Source: Larix kaempferi
Lineage: Eukaryota; Streptophyta; Pinopsida; Pinales; Pinaceae
Assembly: GCA_027924585.1 (NCBI GenBank)
Contig: BSBM01000753.1
Location: forward strand, 21,099,501 to 21,163,500
DNA: 64,000 nucleotides
Direction: 5' to 3'
Part shown: one piece after another, positions 45,837 to 58,087 of the stretch
Layout of the letters: each line of letters starts with the position of its first letter
How positions within the stretch are numbered: the stretch's first letter is position 1
The notes under the pieces: generated by a model
What the model was told of the DNA's origin: nothing
Seen by the model: only the letters and a program-made list of their open reading frames with translations
The model's database searches: none
Translations under genes and position numbers: made by a program

Positions 45837-46239
45837 ATCTCTTGCAGGATCACTTGGAGGAGTACCAAACCATCATCAAAAGGGGCTCCAAAGACTGAGG
45901 CCTTGCAACAACCTACAAGGATTAGCCCCTTGTCAAGTGGAAGAGTGCACTTGTGCAATTGTTTCCGCAACAACTACTTTTCTATGCACGCCCTGAAGAG
46001 CACTAGAGGGGAAGGTATGGTATGAGGGACTATGGAGAAGTGAAGGGAATACTTCCTTTTTTTGGGTGTGTAGGTATTGTGGGTGCCAAGATAGCTAAAT
46101 TTTATGGAGGTACAAATATCTCTATGGTTTATCTCACTAGCTTAACAATTCTTCCTTTCTACTGCCTTAGTAGCCTAATAAAACCAGTTGTGGACTGGCT
46201 TGGTTGAGATGTCAAGTATACTTGGCTATGTGTTAGTTG
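45837..46239. other. Unassigned sequence between A2 LTR and F
   Basis: About 400 bases with no motif I can name. It may be decayed F 5' LTR or older host DNA. Confidence 0.3.
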
Positions 46240-46559
46240 TTGTCCCCTTTTCCTTGTGGAAATCATGCCCATCTTGGGGGTGGAATCCATTTTAAGAGAT
46301 GGATGAGCACAATTGGCATATGGCTGGGTGGAACGATGTAGTTGGATAGGTAGTTGCTCGGGACATCTTTTCTCAAGATAAGTATTCTGTTGTGTTAACA
46401 CTACAATGTCTTATGATTATGTTGATAAATGTATGTTAGATGTGTGTAGAGTTTATTTCCACTCTGATTATTTTGATTATGCATCTACACACATGCATTT
46501 TATTTGCTATGAATTTCATTAATGATGACGGGGATAGAGTTTTTGGAATCCTAGATTAA

Positions 46560-47703
46560 GTGTCATGTTCCCTTCCTTGAGTTGGACTGATGGGAGGAGA
46601 GGTGTCATTGTTGCATCCTTTTCCAATTCCGGAATGGAATTGGGAAGTAAAATCCATGGATTTTACTACAGGTTTTCCAATGACTGTGAAACAACACAAT
46701 TCTATCATGGTTGTGGCGGATAAATTTTCAAAATTAACACACTTTATACTAGTTAAATCCACATATAAAACATATGTCATTGAAAATATTTTCATGAAGC
46801 AAATTTTCAGATTGCATGGGTTGCCAAAGACAATAATTTCAGATAGGGATATCGAATTTACTTCAAATTTATGGAAAAGTCTTTTTGCGGATTTAGGTAC
46901 ATGGTTGAACTTTAGCACTACCTACCAGCCACAAACAAATGGACAAACTTAAAGAGTAAATCAATTCCATGAAGATATTATTCATATGTATGTGATGGGA
47001 AAACCATCAAAGTGGGAATATTATCTACACTTGTTACAGTTTGCATATAACAATGGGTAGCAAGATTCGTTGGCCTTTAATCCATTTAAGGCATTATATG
47101 GCAGAAAGTGTAGGACACCAGTGACATGGGATAATCCAATGAACATAATTGTAATTGGGCCATAATTGCTTAAGGAAATGGAACAAGAGGTTGCAAAAGT
47201 TAGGCAAAACTTAAAGGCATCCCAAGATAGACAAAAACTCTATGGAGATAAGAACAAAGTGCATAGAGAATTCAGTATTGGGGAACACTTTTACCTTAGA
47301 GTGATACCAAGGAAGAGTTCCTTGAAGCTTGGAAGTTGTACCAAGTTGTCACCAATATATTGTGGTACATTTGAAGTGCTTGAAAAGATAGGTCCAATTA
47401 CATGTATAATTTCATTGCATACTAACACAGGAGCTTATAATGTTTTTCATGTTTCTTTGCTAAAGAAATATGTACATGATCCTAACCATGTGATTGATTG
47501 GGATGTGATTCAGGTCGAACCAAAGGGAGAGTTCCAAAGTAAGACACTATGCATCCTAAATAGGAAGGTAACATTGCTCTAGAACCAATCCATCAAACAT
47601 GTAAAGGTGCAATGGAAGCACTTCAATCTCAATGAAGCTACGTGGGAGTTGGAGGATGCCATGAAAGAAGCATACCCATTTTTGTTCATGATTTTATTCT
47701 AAG
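46560..47703 (+). pseudogene. F integrase with C-terminal chromodomain
   Basis: Core: MDFTTGFPMT (first Asp), VVADKFSKLTHFI, IISDRDIEFTSNLWKSLF (second Asp), and TYQPQTNGQT followed by a TAA where the catalytic Glu stretch begins. Then FAYNNG, NPFKALYGRKCRTPVTWD, GEHFYLRV, and YNVFHVSLLKKYVHDPNHV, typical of chromoviruses. The C-terminus ILNRKVTLL, KHVKVQWKHFNLNEATWELE and MKEAYPFLF is a chromodomain-like module that would direct insertion to marked chromatin. Stops near 46950, 47059, 47163 and 47580 disable it. The N-terminal zinc domain is absent. Confidence 0.85.
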
Positions 47704-47714
47704 GGGGAGGGGAT

Positions 47715-49128
47715 TGTAATACCCCCAATTTTGACTTGGAATGTATTTAATCAAAATTATGTAAATTATGTAAATACTCTAGAATGGATTCCTAGTGCTA
47801 ATATCAAGGCCAAGGCCCGACTAGTGAATGGCTAGGCATGTGTGATGTATATATTTTTATTTGGACCATGTGGCTGGATTAGCATATTGATTCGAAATAT
47901 ATATAAATATTATGTTGGAAAATAATAAAATGGTCCAATATCACTGTGTAAATAGAACTAGAGGGGCTATGATTCCACCAAAGGGGAAGAGGAAAGGAAA
48001 TCCTATGTTGATAAGTGTCAACATTAGTGACTCATCCAAAATTCTTTCATGTGCTTTAATTGATCCAATTACCTTATCTTGACTATTAAACCAAATCATT
48101 GAATGCATATGTGAGGTGGGTGGAAAAAGTCACTTCATGTAGTTAGTGAAGCATGGGGGATGCGGTAGTTATGTCAGCTATTAGTAGTCCTGTTTATTCT
48201 ATGGTCAAAAGCTATGTCAGTTGTCTTTTCACCCTTACCTCATATCCTTGGACTCAACACTCTTTTTATCATTCTCTCATTCATGTTTCTATACTATGTA
48301 GATTTCTCCTATGGTTGTTAATGTCCATTATCAGACTATGTTTTTAACCCATAAATTCAAAATTGTAGCCGGAGTTGCATTTTTGGAAGGGAAAATAGAT
48401 GGTCGTAGGTGAGCATGGAGGTTGGTAAAGCTAAGAACCTTTACCAATTGAGTTCTACTACTTTGGATGTTTGAGAATCCATGGATTAATGTAACGAGAG
48501 TTGCTCCAATAGAATAAAACAAGTTGGACTCTAACTGCACACATTGGTAAGCACTGTAAGGGTTGGATTTCTGAGGGATTTGTGGATTAGTGAATGGAAA
48601 TTCCTTCCTTTTGTTGTGTGGGGAAGTTGGAAGGATTTCCATGGCTGTGATGTCTTAGTGAGACCCCTGTAGAGATTTGTTGGAGCTTTTGTCTAAGCAT
48701 AGAGAGCAGAGTGGGTTATGGGATGAGAGAGAGAAGCTTGTAGGTGGTTCCTTTTCCCTAGTGGCCTCATATCCCATCTCGGAGGTGGCCTCTCAATAGA
48801 AATATTATATGTTGGACAGAGTGCCTATGGCTGGGTGGAAAATCACTCTTACATAGCTAATTGCTTGGCTCTTCTTTGTTTATTTAGATAAGTATTTTTA
48901 TATATCTAATGTACAATTATTTTTATTTTTATTCATCTGATAATTATTCTTGTAAATTGCATGCTATGTGTGTGGATTGTGTTATTTCCGTGTGATTTTT
49001 TATTTCCATATCTACACATGCATTTTAGTTGTTATAAATTTGTAACTGTGGTTTTGGGGAAAAATTTAGAGACCCTGATTTAGTTAATGTGCCCTATACT
49101 ATATGGATTGAGATATGGGGATGTTACA
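47715..49128 (+). repeat. F 3' LTR
   Basis: TGTAATACCCCC...GGATGTTACA, 1414 bases, TGTAA/TTACA termini, after a polypurine tract. No long open frame. Confidence 0.7.
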
Positions 49129-49298
49129 ACAAATAACTACATCTCGTTCAAATATATTACTAGTCCTTGCAAGGATACCCCCGTAGTAGTTAAAGGTGGG
49201 TATATAGTTAGGGCATGAGTCAAATGTTGTGGTTTGAATGGTTATCTACTTAACAATTTTGTTGTCACGCTATTAACATCAAATTAAGTATACATTTG

Positions 49299-50089
49299 TG
49301 TTAAGGACATCCAAATATTAGAGCAAAAAACCTCTCCATAGAATCATTATCCTTTCTAGTCACCTAGACCTTGACTTCATGACTCTTGAGGGACAAACCA
49401 CACTCTTTTTTACCACCTGAGTCACCGTAGATCTTATTGTAAACTCTAAGAGTCCCTAACCGCCTTATCTGCCACATAAATCAAAACCCTAGTGACCATT
49501 ATCAACTAAGCTAGGTGCATTCCTAGTTTTGGGGTAGCTACCGTGATTTAGAAAGTGTTTCCTTGACTTTAGGAATGCTAGAGTTCATCCTTAGTTATCA
49601 GTTGAGAGTGAGTTTCTAATTCAACTTCTAAATTGACAATTCATGTCCTATTTTATCCATTAGCACCTTATTTGGACCTAATTAGGGGTTTTGCATGCAC
49701 ATTTAGTCAGTTAACTAAGCATTCATTTAGTAAACTTAGCATTGAAATAGATAACTAGTGATTGTGAAGTCATAGGTCAGGGTAACTCAGTTAAGGATAG
49801 CATGGCTAACTAAGGGTTCTTAGTCTCTAGTTAAGAATGAATCATATCAAACCATTGCATGGAAATTTTTAATTTCCTCTAACCCTAATTCAAATTGTAA
49901 CCCTTTAAATATTGTACATCACCACTCATTCAGGTTACATGAAATATATCATTCTTCTCTTCTTTTGTTCTAGTCTCTTATTTAATGATCTATTTTATTT
50001 CATTTATTACATGATTAATTGATGGTTGTTTTGATTTTCACTATATATCTCATTATTTTATGTATATATATCTATATGTTCAAATCTCA
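49299..50089 (+). repeat. G probable 5' LTR
   Basis: Bounded right by CTCA and a decayed primer site. The left end TGTTAAGG at 49299 is a guess from the TG rule. No second copy in the window. The 170 bases before it (49129-49298) are unassigned. Confidence 0.4.
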
Positions 50090-51361
50090 TACGATATCAA
50101 AGCAATAGGGGGCACTAAACTAGTTAGTGTTTTAGTGTTTTTTTGTCAGAAATCTTACATTTTCATATTAAGGAAGTGCTTTTACAGACACGAAAGAGAA
50201 CATTAGAAACCATGTATCTACATTCTAATAATCTCCCAACACCCTTCAACTACTTCAAATGGAAATCAAGAGTATATATTCTATTGAGAATGAAGGGGTT
50301 GTACCAGATCACCATGGGAACTGAGATAGAACCAATGGTTCTTGTTGAAAAGTCCAAGTCTATTAATTGAATGGATGAAGCACATGGGATGCTTTGTTAC
50401 TATTTTTATCCATAATTTATCTACCACATTCAATCCAAGAATATCCCCAATGAGATATGGACCACCCTTTCCACCATCTTTGGTACACAAGATGAGATAA
50501 GGGGTTGTCATTTGGAGGTGGAACTAATCACCTCGAGGGAAAGTGAGTTTGATTCCATTCAAGAATTCTTCAAAAAATTCAAATATGTCCTCTTGTATCT
50601 CAATATGTGCAACATTGTAAAATATGACACTTAGATGTTATTTTCTATCCTTTAAAAGTTGGATCCCGATTTCATCACTTTTGTCTCATCATTTCATTCT
50701 ATTGGATTAGCACTTGTAGCATCTTTCACCATGCCTTCTTTAGATGTTTTTAATTCCTATCTTCTTTAAGAGGAAGATAATATTTCTCGTATGGGCCTAC
50801 AAAAGTCTTAAAATTCTCAAGCACTTGCATCAAATGAGGACATGAATAAAAATAGTAAGCAAAATACCCCATAGAAAAGATAAAGGGAGAAACAGTCCAA
50901 GTTTTCTTATGACAAGACCACCGCCAAAGAAGGGAATACCAAGGTGGATATGCCTTTTTGTCCCTATTGAATAAAGGGACCTCACAAAGAATAAAATTGC
51001 AGGTATAAGAAGTGTTTTTGTAGAAAATGAAGACAAAGTATGCAAGCTAAGACCTCTGCCTAAAACAGGACAAGCGCTTGTGACAATTTTAGCATCAAAA
51101 TTAGCCACTTGGATCCTAGATTCTGGAGCATTAAGTCACATGGATTCATCTGAGGACATGTTCACCTCCACGCAACCATCCTTTGTTCAATAAGTAATCA
51201 TGGGAGGAAACACTCCAATCGAGGTATGTGGGAAAGTATATATTCTACAAGAAGATGGGAAATTTCAAGATGTATTTTATGCACCTTGTCCAAAAAATTG
51301 CTTTCCATCTACGAAATCACATACTCGAACCATGGAAAGAAAGTTCTTATAAGATTTGAGC
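50090..51361 (+). pseudogene. gag: G primer site, gag and protease
   Basis: 50090-50102 (TACGATATCAAAGC) is a decayed Met-tRNA primer site. gag: LPTPFNYFKWKSRVYILLRM, NIPNEIWTTLSTIFGTQDE, ESEFDSIQEFFKKFKYVLL, DPDFITFVSSFHSIG, with stops near 50368, 50412, 50634 and 50769. The zinc knuckle region near 50960-51010 is degenerate. Protease: TWILDSGALSHMDSSEDMFT keeps the DSG triad. The frame is cut near 51361 by H. The same protein family is seen in H, from which it differs at many residues. Confidence 0.75.
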
Positions 51362-51945
51362 ATTAATATATCTATATTAAAATTTTAGCAAGATATGATG
51401 ATTAAATCAAGTAAGAACAGTTGTGCAATAATTAACATGAACCATTCACATAGTAACCTTGAAGAGAAGAAATGACAATGATTGTATTATCAGAGAGATG
51501 AATAAATGAAAAGAGGTTATAATATATAGGATATCAATTCGAATTACGTTAAGGATCAATTTGAATTTTCCATGCTATGTATAGAGGGTTCATGCTATGT
51601 AGAGAGGGATAGTAAGGCTTAACTTGGAGCATATAACCCTAATTAGTCGTGCATGCACTCTTAAAATGAGTTTAACTGAATAATGCATGTAGTTTCCTAA
51701 AATCACTCAAAAGAGGGGACTAATAGACCAACTGGGGTGCTAATGAGTGTTTGGGGTAGTTGGGTGTTAGTTAGGACTTGGTTTAATGGAGTAACTTAAG
51801 TCTTAACTAAGACACACTCCTAAAATCAGGGAATGCACCCTCAAAACTAGTGTTTTGTCTCATGGGTGATTCAGGAGGTGTTTTTAGGTGTGGTTGGACC
51901 CATTAGACTCATCAACACATGCTCTATGAGATTTATTTACTCTAA
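51362..51945 (-). repeat. H 3' LTR (left in the window)
   Basis: Similar along its length to 62606-63319 (shared AGCAAGATATG, GAACAGTTGTGCAATAATTAACATGAAC and AGACTCATCAACACATGCTCTA phrases). Shorter, with the terminal CA lost before the minus-strand polypurine tract at 51946-51954. Confidence 0.7.
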
Positions 51946-51954
51946 TGCCCCCCC

Positions 51955-53680
51955 ATAATCCTAAATAGGAAAAAAACTAAGAAAAAGAAATGAGTGCCAG
52001 CAATTTGCAGCCATATTAGGTACTCATACGCAAAAACTAGAAAGATTCTATGTAAATTGGGAAAGAGGGAAAAATCCCAGTGGGAAAAAAAACCCTATAA
52101 AAGAAAATGTATAAAGAATGTGAGAACAAGGTTGTAAGGACCCTCCTATAGAAATTATTTGATTCCCAAGGAAGCTCTCAGTTGGATGAATAACTTTTCA
52201 GAAATGGACTTGGTAAATATATCTGCAATTTCTTAGAGGAAGGGAATAACTATAAATCTATGAGCCCATCATGGATCAATCCTCTAATATAGTGTATATA
52301 GATATCTATGTGTTGGTCCATTGGCGCCGAACAGACTCTCTTGAAATATGAATGACTCCCTATTTTTCACAAGATGTGATGGTAGGTCTATCAAACTCTA
52401 TTCCAAATTCAATGAGAATGTGTTCTAACTAAATGGATTGTGTTGCAACATTTACTGCTCCTTTGTACTATGCTTTTGTTGTTGATAGAGAAATAGTGGC
52501 TTGATTTTTACTTGACCAACAAATAGGTCATGATCCCAAATTTAAAGAAGTAACCAGAGGTGTACTTGTGCTATGTTCCATCACTAGCCCAATCAAAATA
52601 TGTGTATCCAACCAATTCAAATTTGCAAGCAGCATCATAGTGGATTCCATAATTATATGTTTTGTTTAAATAATGGAGTATTCTTTTGGAAGCCTTCCAA
52701 TGTAGCTCATGTAATTCCTGCATGTATCTGGAGACTACCCCAGCTACAAAAGAGATATCTAGTCGAATGTGTGTAAGATAAAGAAGGCTCCCAACTAACA
52801 GTCTATACAAGGTATAGTCAACCATTGGTGTAGTCCCTCCATCTTCTAGTTGGACTCAAGAAAGAAATGGGCATGGAGATGGTTTGAAATCATCCATTTT
52901 GAACCAAGTGATGATATTAAGGTGGATCCCAATCTGATTGGGTTATTTGGAGTCCAAGAAATAATTGTAATAGTCCTAAGTCAATCATGGAAAATTTGTC
53001 ATGTAAGGAAGATTTGAACCATACAATGGAATTAGTGGATATTTCAGTAATGAGGAGGTCATCCACATAGAGTGAAATAAGTAAGAGGGAGTTTTTTTCT
53101 TGAAGCATATACACATTTGGATCTCAATTACATCTTGAGAAATTTTTGGACAGAAGAAAATAATCCATTTTTGCATACCAAGCTCAAGGTGCTTGTTTCA
53201 GTCCATATAAATATTTATTTAATTTACATACCAGAGATGAGTTTTGAGTGTATCATGGTGGATTTTCCATGTATATATATTATTAAAGGTATCCAAAAAT
53301 AAAGGAACTCTTCACATCCATGTGATTGATCTCCCATTTTTATGCAACTTCTATGGAAAGAACAAGTGAAACTAAATCCATATTTTTAACTAAAGAAGAG
53401 GTTTCTATAGTTAATGCCATGTATTTGAGAGAATCCTTTGTCCACCAATATTGTTTTTTACTTGTTAATAATTTCATTTTATTCTATATTAGTCTTATAA
53501 ATCCATTTACATTGAATTAATTTCCTTCCTTTAGAAAGAGGTACCAACTCCCAAGTTTTGTTGTCCATAAGGGATTGATATTCTTCATCCATTGCATCTT
53601 CCCAATGAGGATTGCCAGAGGCTTCCCAATGGTTTTGAAGATCAGATGAGGATACCATGTAGAAATGAGTCGATATCACT
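51955..53680 (-). pseudogene. pol: H RT and RNase H
   Basis: Minus strand from 53680: SGNPHWEDAMDEEYQSLMDN, KTWELVPLSKGRKLIQCKWI at the RT start. A broken middle follows with MDVKSSF, then LLISLYVDDLLITE (YVDD intact near 53060). RNase H: VDYTLYRLLVGSLLYLTHIR, LDISFVAGVVSRYMQ, then LVGYTYFDWASDGT and a decayed tail to about 52150. Many stops and shifts. 51955-52150 is 3' noncoding. Confidence 0.8.
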
Positions 53681-55260
53681 GGCTCTATGGATTCAAGAGA
53701 GTGAGTGGAAGCATGGAACTAAGATTGGGTTCTTGAGTATCAGTAGGATCACCCACTAGTTCACTGACTTCTTTTAGAGTTTGTTTTTCGAAACAAGGAT
53801 GGATTATTGAGTATGAAACACTCTCATTTGTAGAAATATCATCATCATATGAATGACAATATGAATATGTATCTGAATCTGAAATTTCAGTTGAATCATT
53901 AGAAGAAGAATCATACAATTCATTGTGAGTAACTAGTTGTGCATTAGTAGAAAAACTAGTTTTAAGCATAGGAATTTCATCAAATTGGACACTTATTTCA
54001 ATAAATAGTTTTTCAATCTGAATATTCAATAGCGTATAAAATTTTACCCCTTTAGTATATCCCACAAAGAGACATTACTCACTTTGAGGTTCTAGGGCCC
54101 TTCTTTCTTGGAAGGGATGTGATCCCATGCACGGGATCCAAACACCCTGAAGTGTTTCATTGTTGGATTCTCACTAGTCCATGGCTTCAAAATGAGTAAC
54201 CCATTTCAAATTTTCCTGTGTTAATCTATTTTGAATGTAATTTGAGAAATTTATGGCCTCATCGCATAGTTTTGGAGGAATATTTTTTTACTGCAACATG
54301 CAATTTTCCATTTCTTTCAATGTGCGATTTTTCCGCTCTGCAACTCCATTCTGTTGTGGTGTATAAGGAACAATATGTTGCAACTCTATACAATATGAGA
54401 AGCATATATTATGCACATATTTATTGACATACTCTCCACCATTATCTGTGTGGAGTATTTTGATCCCTTTACCATACTGTTTCTCTACAAGAGCTTTAAA
54501 ATATTGAAGACAAGCAAATTCAACACCTTTGTTTTTCAAAAAATAGACCCATCTGTATCTAGAGAAATCATAAATGAAGGTTAGTAAATATATTGATTTA
54601 TTCATGGAGAGATGAGTAAAAGTCCCAGTAATGTCACTATGCACTATTTCAAGAAGAGATGTGTCTCTTTTAGCGTTACCTTTCTCAAATTTCTTTTCAG
54701 GGTGCTTACCAAGAGCACATCCTGGAAAAAATCCATCTGATAAGGAAATAGGTGGCAGCCACACTACCATGTATTCCTTTATTAATTGTTGTAATTAAGG
54801 GTAGTTGAGATTCCCAAATCTCTCATGCGATAACTTACCAATATCATTATATTGCATGATAAAAAATAAAGCAGGAGATTTAGGAAGAAACTTTGAATAA
54901 ACATACAATTTGTTTTTATGATCAGCTTCTGCAAGTGCAATTTTTGAACCATCAATTGAACTTGAAATAATAACTGAGCCTTTGGTGAAGAGAACTTGCT
55001 TATCGTGGCCTGAGTGTGTGATTTGGTAGATGGAAATTAAATTTTTGAATAGAGAAGGAACAAGAAAAGCATCTCGAAACCGCCCATCTTCTTGTAAAAT
55101 ACTACCTTTTCCACATACCTTGATTGGAGTATTATCTCCCATGAGTACTTCTTGGATAGAGGATGGTTGAAAGGAGGTGAACATGTCTTTGGATGAATCC
55201 ATACGATTTGAAGCTCTGGAATCTAGGAACTAAGAGGCTGATTTTGAAACTAAAGTTGTT
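53681..55260 (-). pseudogene. H protease end and integrase
   Basis: Minus strand. DMFTSFQPSSIQEVLMGDNT, then LFKNLISIYQITHSGHDKQV; pre-integrase LSHERFGNLNYP and GCALGKHPEKKF. The integrase core VHSDITGTF, ILHTDNGGEYVN and [15 protein letters not shown] retains D-D-E. The linker to 53685 is Ser/Asp-rich (SDTYSYCHSYDDD). Stops near 54066, 54288 and 54795 break it. The protease DSG region at the start (near 55205) is damaged. Confidence 0.8.
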
Positions 55261-55568
55261 ATGAGCACATGTCCCCTTTCAGGAGGAAGTTTTGGCTTGC
55301 GTATTTTTTCTTCAAAAAATTATTATATCTGCAATTTATTCTTTGTGGGGTCCCTTTTTGCAGTAGGGACATAAGGGCATCTCTTTCCCTTCCTTGTCAT
55401 AAAATATCTTGGATTTTTTGTCCTTCTTTCCTTTGTGTGAGGGCTTATGCTTAGTGGGTTTCTACTTGTCCTCATTTGTTGCAAGTTCATGAGCATTTGA
55501 GGACCTTTGTTGTCCCATCTAGGAAATACTATCCCACTCTTGAATAAGAGAGGTTGTGAACACATCTA
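55261..55568 (-). pseudogene. H gag C-terminal part
   Basis: Minus strand just right of PR. Lys-rich HKGKKDKKSKIFYDKE and a CPYC...GPHKE knuckle-like remnant near 55360, in mixed frames. Cut at 55568/55574 by element I and resuming at 61790. Confidence 0.65.
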
Positions 55569-55573
55569 AAGAA

Positions 55574-56021
55574 TGTTAGGATATTTAGACACTTAGGAGT
55601 TAGTTAAGATCAACTTGTGTAATAGATCTGTTAGGGATAGTGTGTTTCTTTACTATGCATTTGTAAATACTTAATCCGACAGTCACGATATGTTCCCGAC
55701 ATAGAGTGATCCGACGGCTCAACTTCTCTTAGATCAAACCTAACCTTGATCCATGGCTTGACACCCGATTCGTCCATGATCTCTATTTAAAGAGCATGGA
55801 GGGTCATTGTTTAGTTGATCGATTATGAGAAGCTCATTTGTAACTTTCTTTCTTTGCATAATAAATTGTCCCATAGAAGCTATTTGGCCGGGGCCGTGGA
55901 GTGTTTCCCTCAAGATGGTTTAAACCACATCAAAACATTGGTGTGTTGATCTCTGATCTGTTTGTGTGAAGTGGTTTCTCTTGGTGTTCGGTCCTTTAGT
56001 AGTAACATGTGTACCCGAACA
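55574..56021 (+). repeat. I 5' LTR
   Basis: TGTTAGGATATTTAG...CCCGAACA. A weak TATA-like CTATTTAAAG lies near 55793. Confidence 0.95.
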
Positions 56022-57166
56022 TGGTATCAGAGATTTTATGAAGTGCCGCTTCCGGTTATGATCTAAATCTTGAACTGTTGTTTCTGAAACTCGAAAGGGT
56101 TTCTAGTTCTGGTATTTCTATGCATTTATGGGATGTGGGAGGTGTTCCGTTGCATCCGGAGCGTCGTTTCCATTGGGAAATAGTTTTCATTTGATCGAAA
56201 ACAGTTCCCAGTTTCTCAAGAAACGCATATTTCATCAGATCTAAAGGTATAATGTTACAGTGATGCATTTTTTTATTTTATGTTTTAAAATAAAAAAAAT
56301 CTCATATTTTATCAATTTTTACTGTTACATTTTTTTGGGGTTCGGATTGTTGCTTTCCCGTCTTCGTATGCTCTTTTTCGTGCACCTTGAGCGATCTCGG
56401 CAAATCAGAAACAGAAAGGGAAAGGGTTTTTCTCGGCTGCGTATGCTCTTTGCCGTGCACCTTGCGCGATCTCGGCAAATCAGAAACAGAGAGAAAACGT
56501 AGACTTTCCGGGAAAGCTAACAAGATCTAACTCCACAAGTGTGGAAATTTTTTTTGTTTCGATTTGTGGTGTGTTTTGCAGGAAAAAGGGCAAGCATGCA
56601 AACCGAGCAAGAAGAGTTACAAAAAAAAAAAACCCTTCCTCATTCTCATATTTTACATACCTTTTAATCTAGCTCACTTGGTTCAAAGTTGTTTTATTCC
56701 TTAATAGGTCTTGAGTTCAAGTCTTAGGAAGTTACTTTTAAAAGAAAAAGTGCATGCAATTTATATTTTCAAGTTATTTTATTGTAAAAGTGCATCTCAC
56801 TTAAATAATAAAAAATAAAAATACAAGTGAGTCACTTAAGTTTTTATTTATTGTTGCACTATTTAAAAGTAATATCATTGTAAAAGTGAAATCACTTATT
56901 TTACAAAAGTTATTCACTTAAAGCAACTTTCTTGTAAAGTGATTGTCAAAAGGTTCATCTTGGGAAGACGGGGGGTCTTTTTTTTGCTGGACATTCTCTA
57001 GCTGCCACGTCACTATTGGGGACATCTTCAACAGTTTCTTTGTTCAAGCATAACTTCATCATACAGAGTCAGTTTTCAGTGCCGTTTTTTTTTAAACCAC
57101 CTATTTTTTCAATCTCTTCACATCCAGACTATTGGTTTCTGCTTTTACAACCATTAATTTACAAAT
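56022..57166 (+). other. I primer site and 5' leader
   Basis: TGGTATCAGAGA at 56022-56033 is the Met-tRNA primer site. The 1.1-kb leader has a direct duplication of about 65-75 bases (about 56358-56425 and 56436-56500: CGTATGCTCTTT..CGTGCACCTTG..CGATCTCGGCAAATC). The rest is AT-rich with no gene. Confidence 0.7.
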
Positions 57167-58087
57167 ATGGCTTCCCCTTGTGATATTCTACTTAATAGTT
57201 CCAACTATTTTTCATGGAAATCTCGTATGGAGGATGTTCTACGAAGTAGGGGACTTTTCAGAATTACCTCGGGGAAAGAAAAAGAACCCATTGATGATGA
57301 TAAGAAAATAAAATGGGAAAATAGATGTGATGAATCTCGTGGATTGATTGGGATGTCAATCTCTACTGATTTGTGATTCCACATATCTGGAATTGATGAA
57401 CCTAATGCTGCTTGGGACAAGTTGGAATCTGTGTTTGGTAAACACAATGAAATTCAAGGTCACCAACTCGAAAATGAGTTGATTTCTTTAAATCCAAGTG
57501 ACTTTTCATGCATTCAAGATTATTTATCTAAGTACAAAACTCTTAAACTCTTATGTGCAGAATGTAAGATTGAGAGGGAAGACAAACAATGCATTTATCA
57601 TATTCTTTCCAAACTTGGACCTGCATATTCTATTTTTGTATCTACATTTTACTCCATGAAAGCATCCTTGAATGTAGCTAGCCATCAAGAGCCTAGTCTT
57701 GAATCCTTTTGTGATTCCTTGATTAGGGAACAAGATAAACTCATTCATCTTGGAATAATCAACAATGAAGATACATTTGGGAAAACCTTATCGTCCCAAC
57801 AGAAAGAAAAGTCCAAGCCTCCCAAGAAACAAAATTTTTGCAATAATAAGTCAAACAACGGTCCCAAACCCTCTTAGTCAGCTCTGTCTTTAAAAAATGA
57901 AAAAGGATCCAAGACAAAAGGCAAGAAGACTGAGCGTCATTGCAACTATTGTGGGAAAGATAATCATGATGAATCTAAGTGTTTCAAGAAGATGGCAGCC
58001 TTGGAAGCAGCAATGAAGAAGCACCACATCATCCTAGATTCGCCTTCGGAATCTGCCTCTCATGGACATGCACTTTGTGCTTCTGGT
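57167..58087 (+). pseudogene. gag: I gag
   Basis: ATG 57167: SSNYFSWKSRMEDVLRSRGL is the standard copia gag N-terminus. Then IDEPNAAWDKLESVFGKHNE, DYLSKYKTLKLLCAECKIE and LGPAYSIFVSTFYSMK. Lys-rich tail and zinc knuckle CNYCGKDNHDESKC at 57941-57982. Stops: TGA 57374 (CGA type) and TAG 57875 (CAG type). Otherwise open. Confidence 0.88.

Larger units (their letters stand above)
46240..49128 (+). mobile_element. F: truncated chromovirus-type Ty3/gypsy element
   Basis: A 300-base stretch resembling the end of its 3' LTR (46240-46555; shared CTATGGCTGGGTGG, ATAAGTATT and CACATGCATTTTA phrases) joins directly to integrase. Gag, PR and RT are missing. INT with chromodomain, a polypurine tract (about 47701-47714, AAGGGGGAGGGGAT) and a 3' LTR follow. 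Confidence 0.75.

Noticed and set aside
56302-56523. Overlapping open frames on both strands at the I leader duplication
   Set aside because: Created by the direct duplication; no start context or motif.
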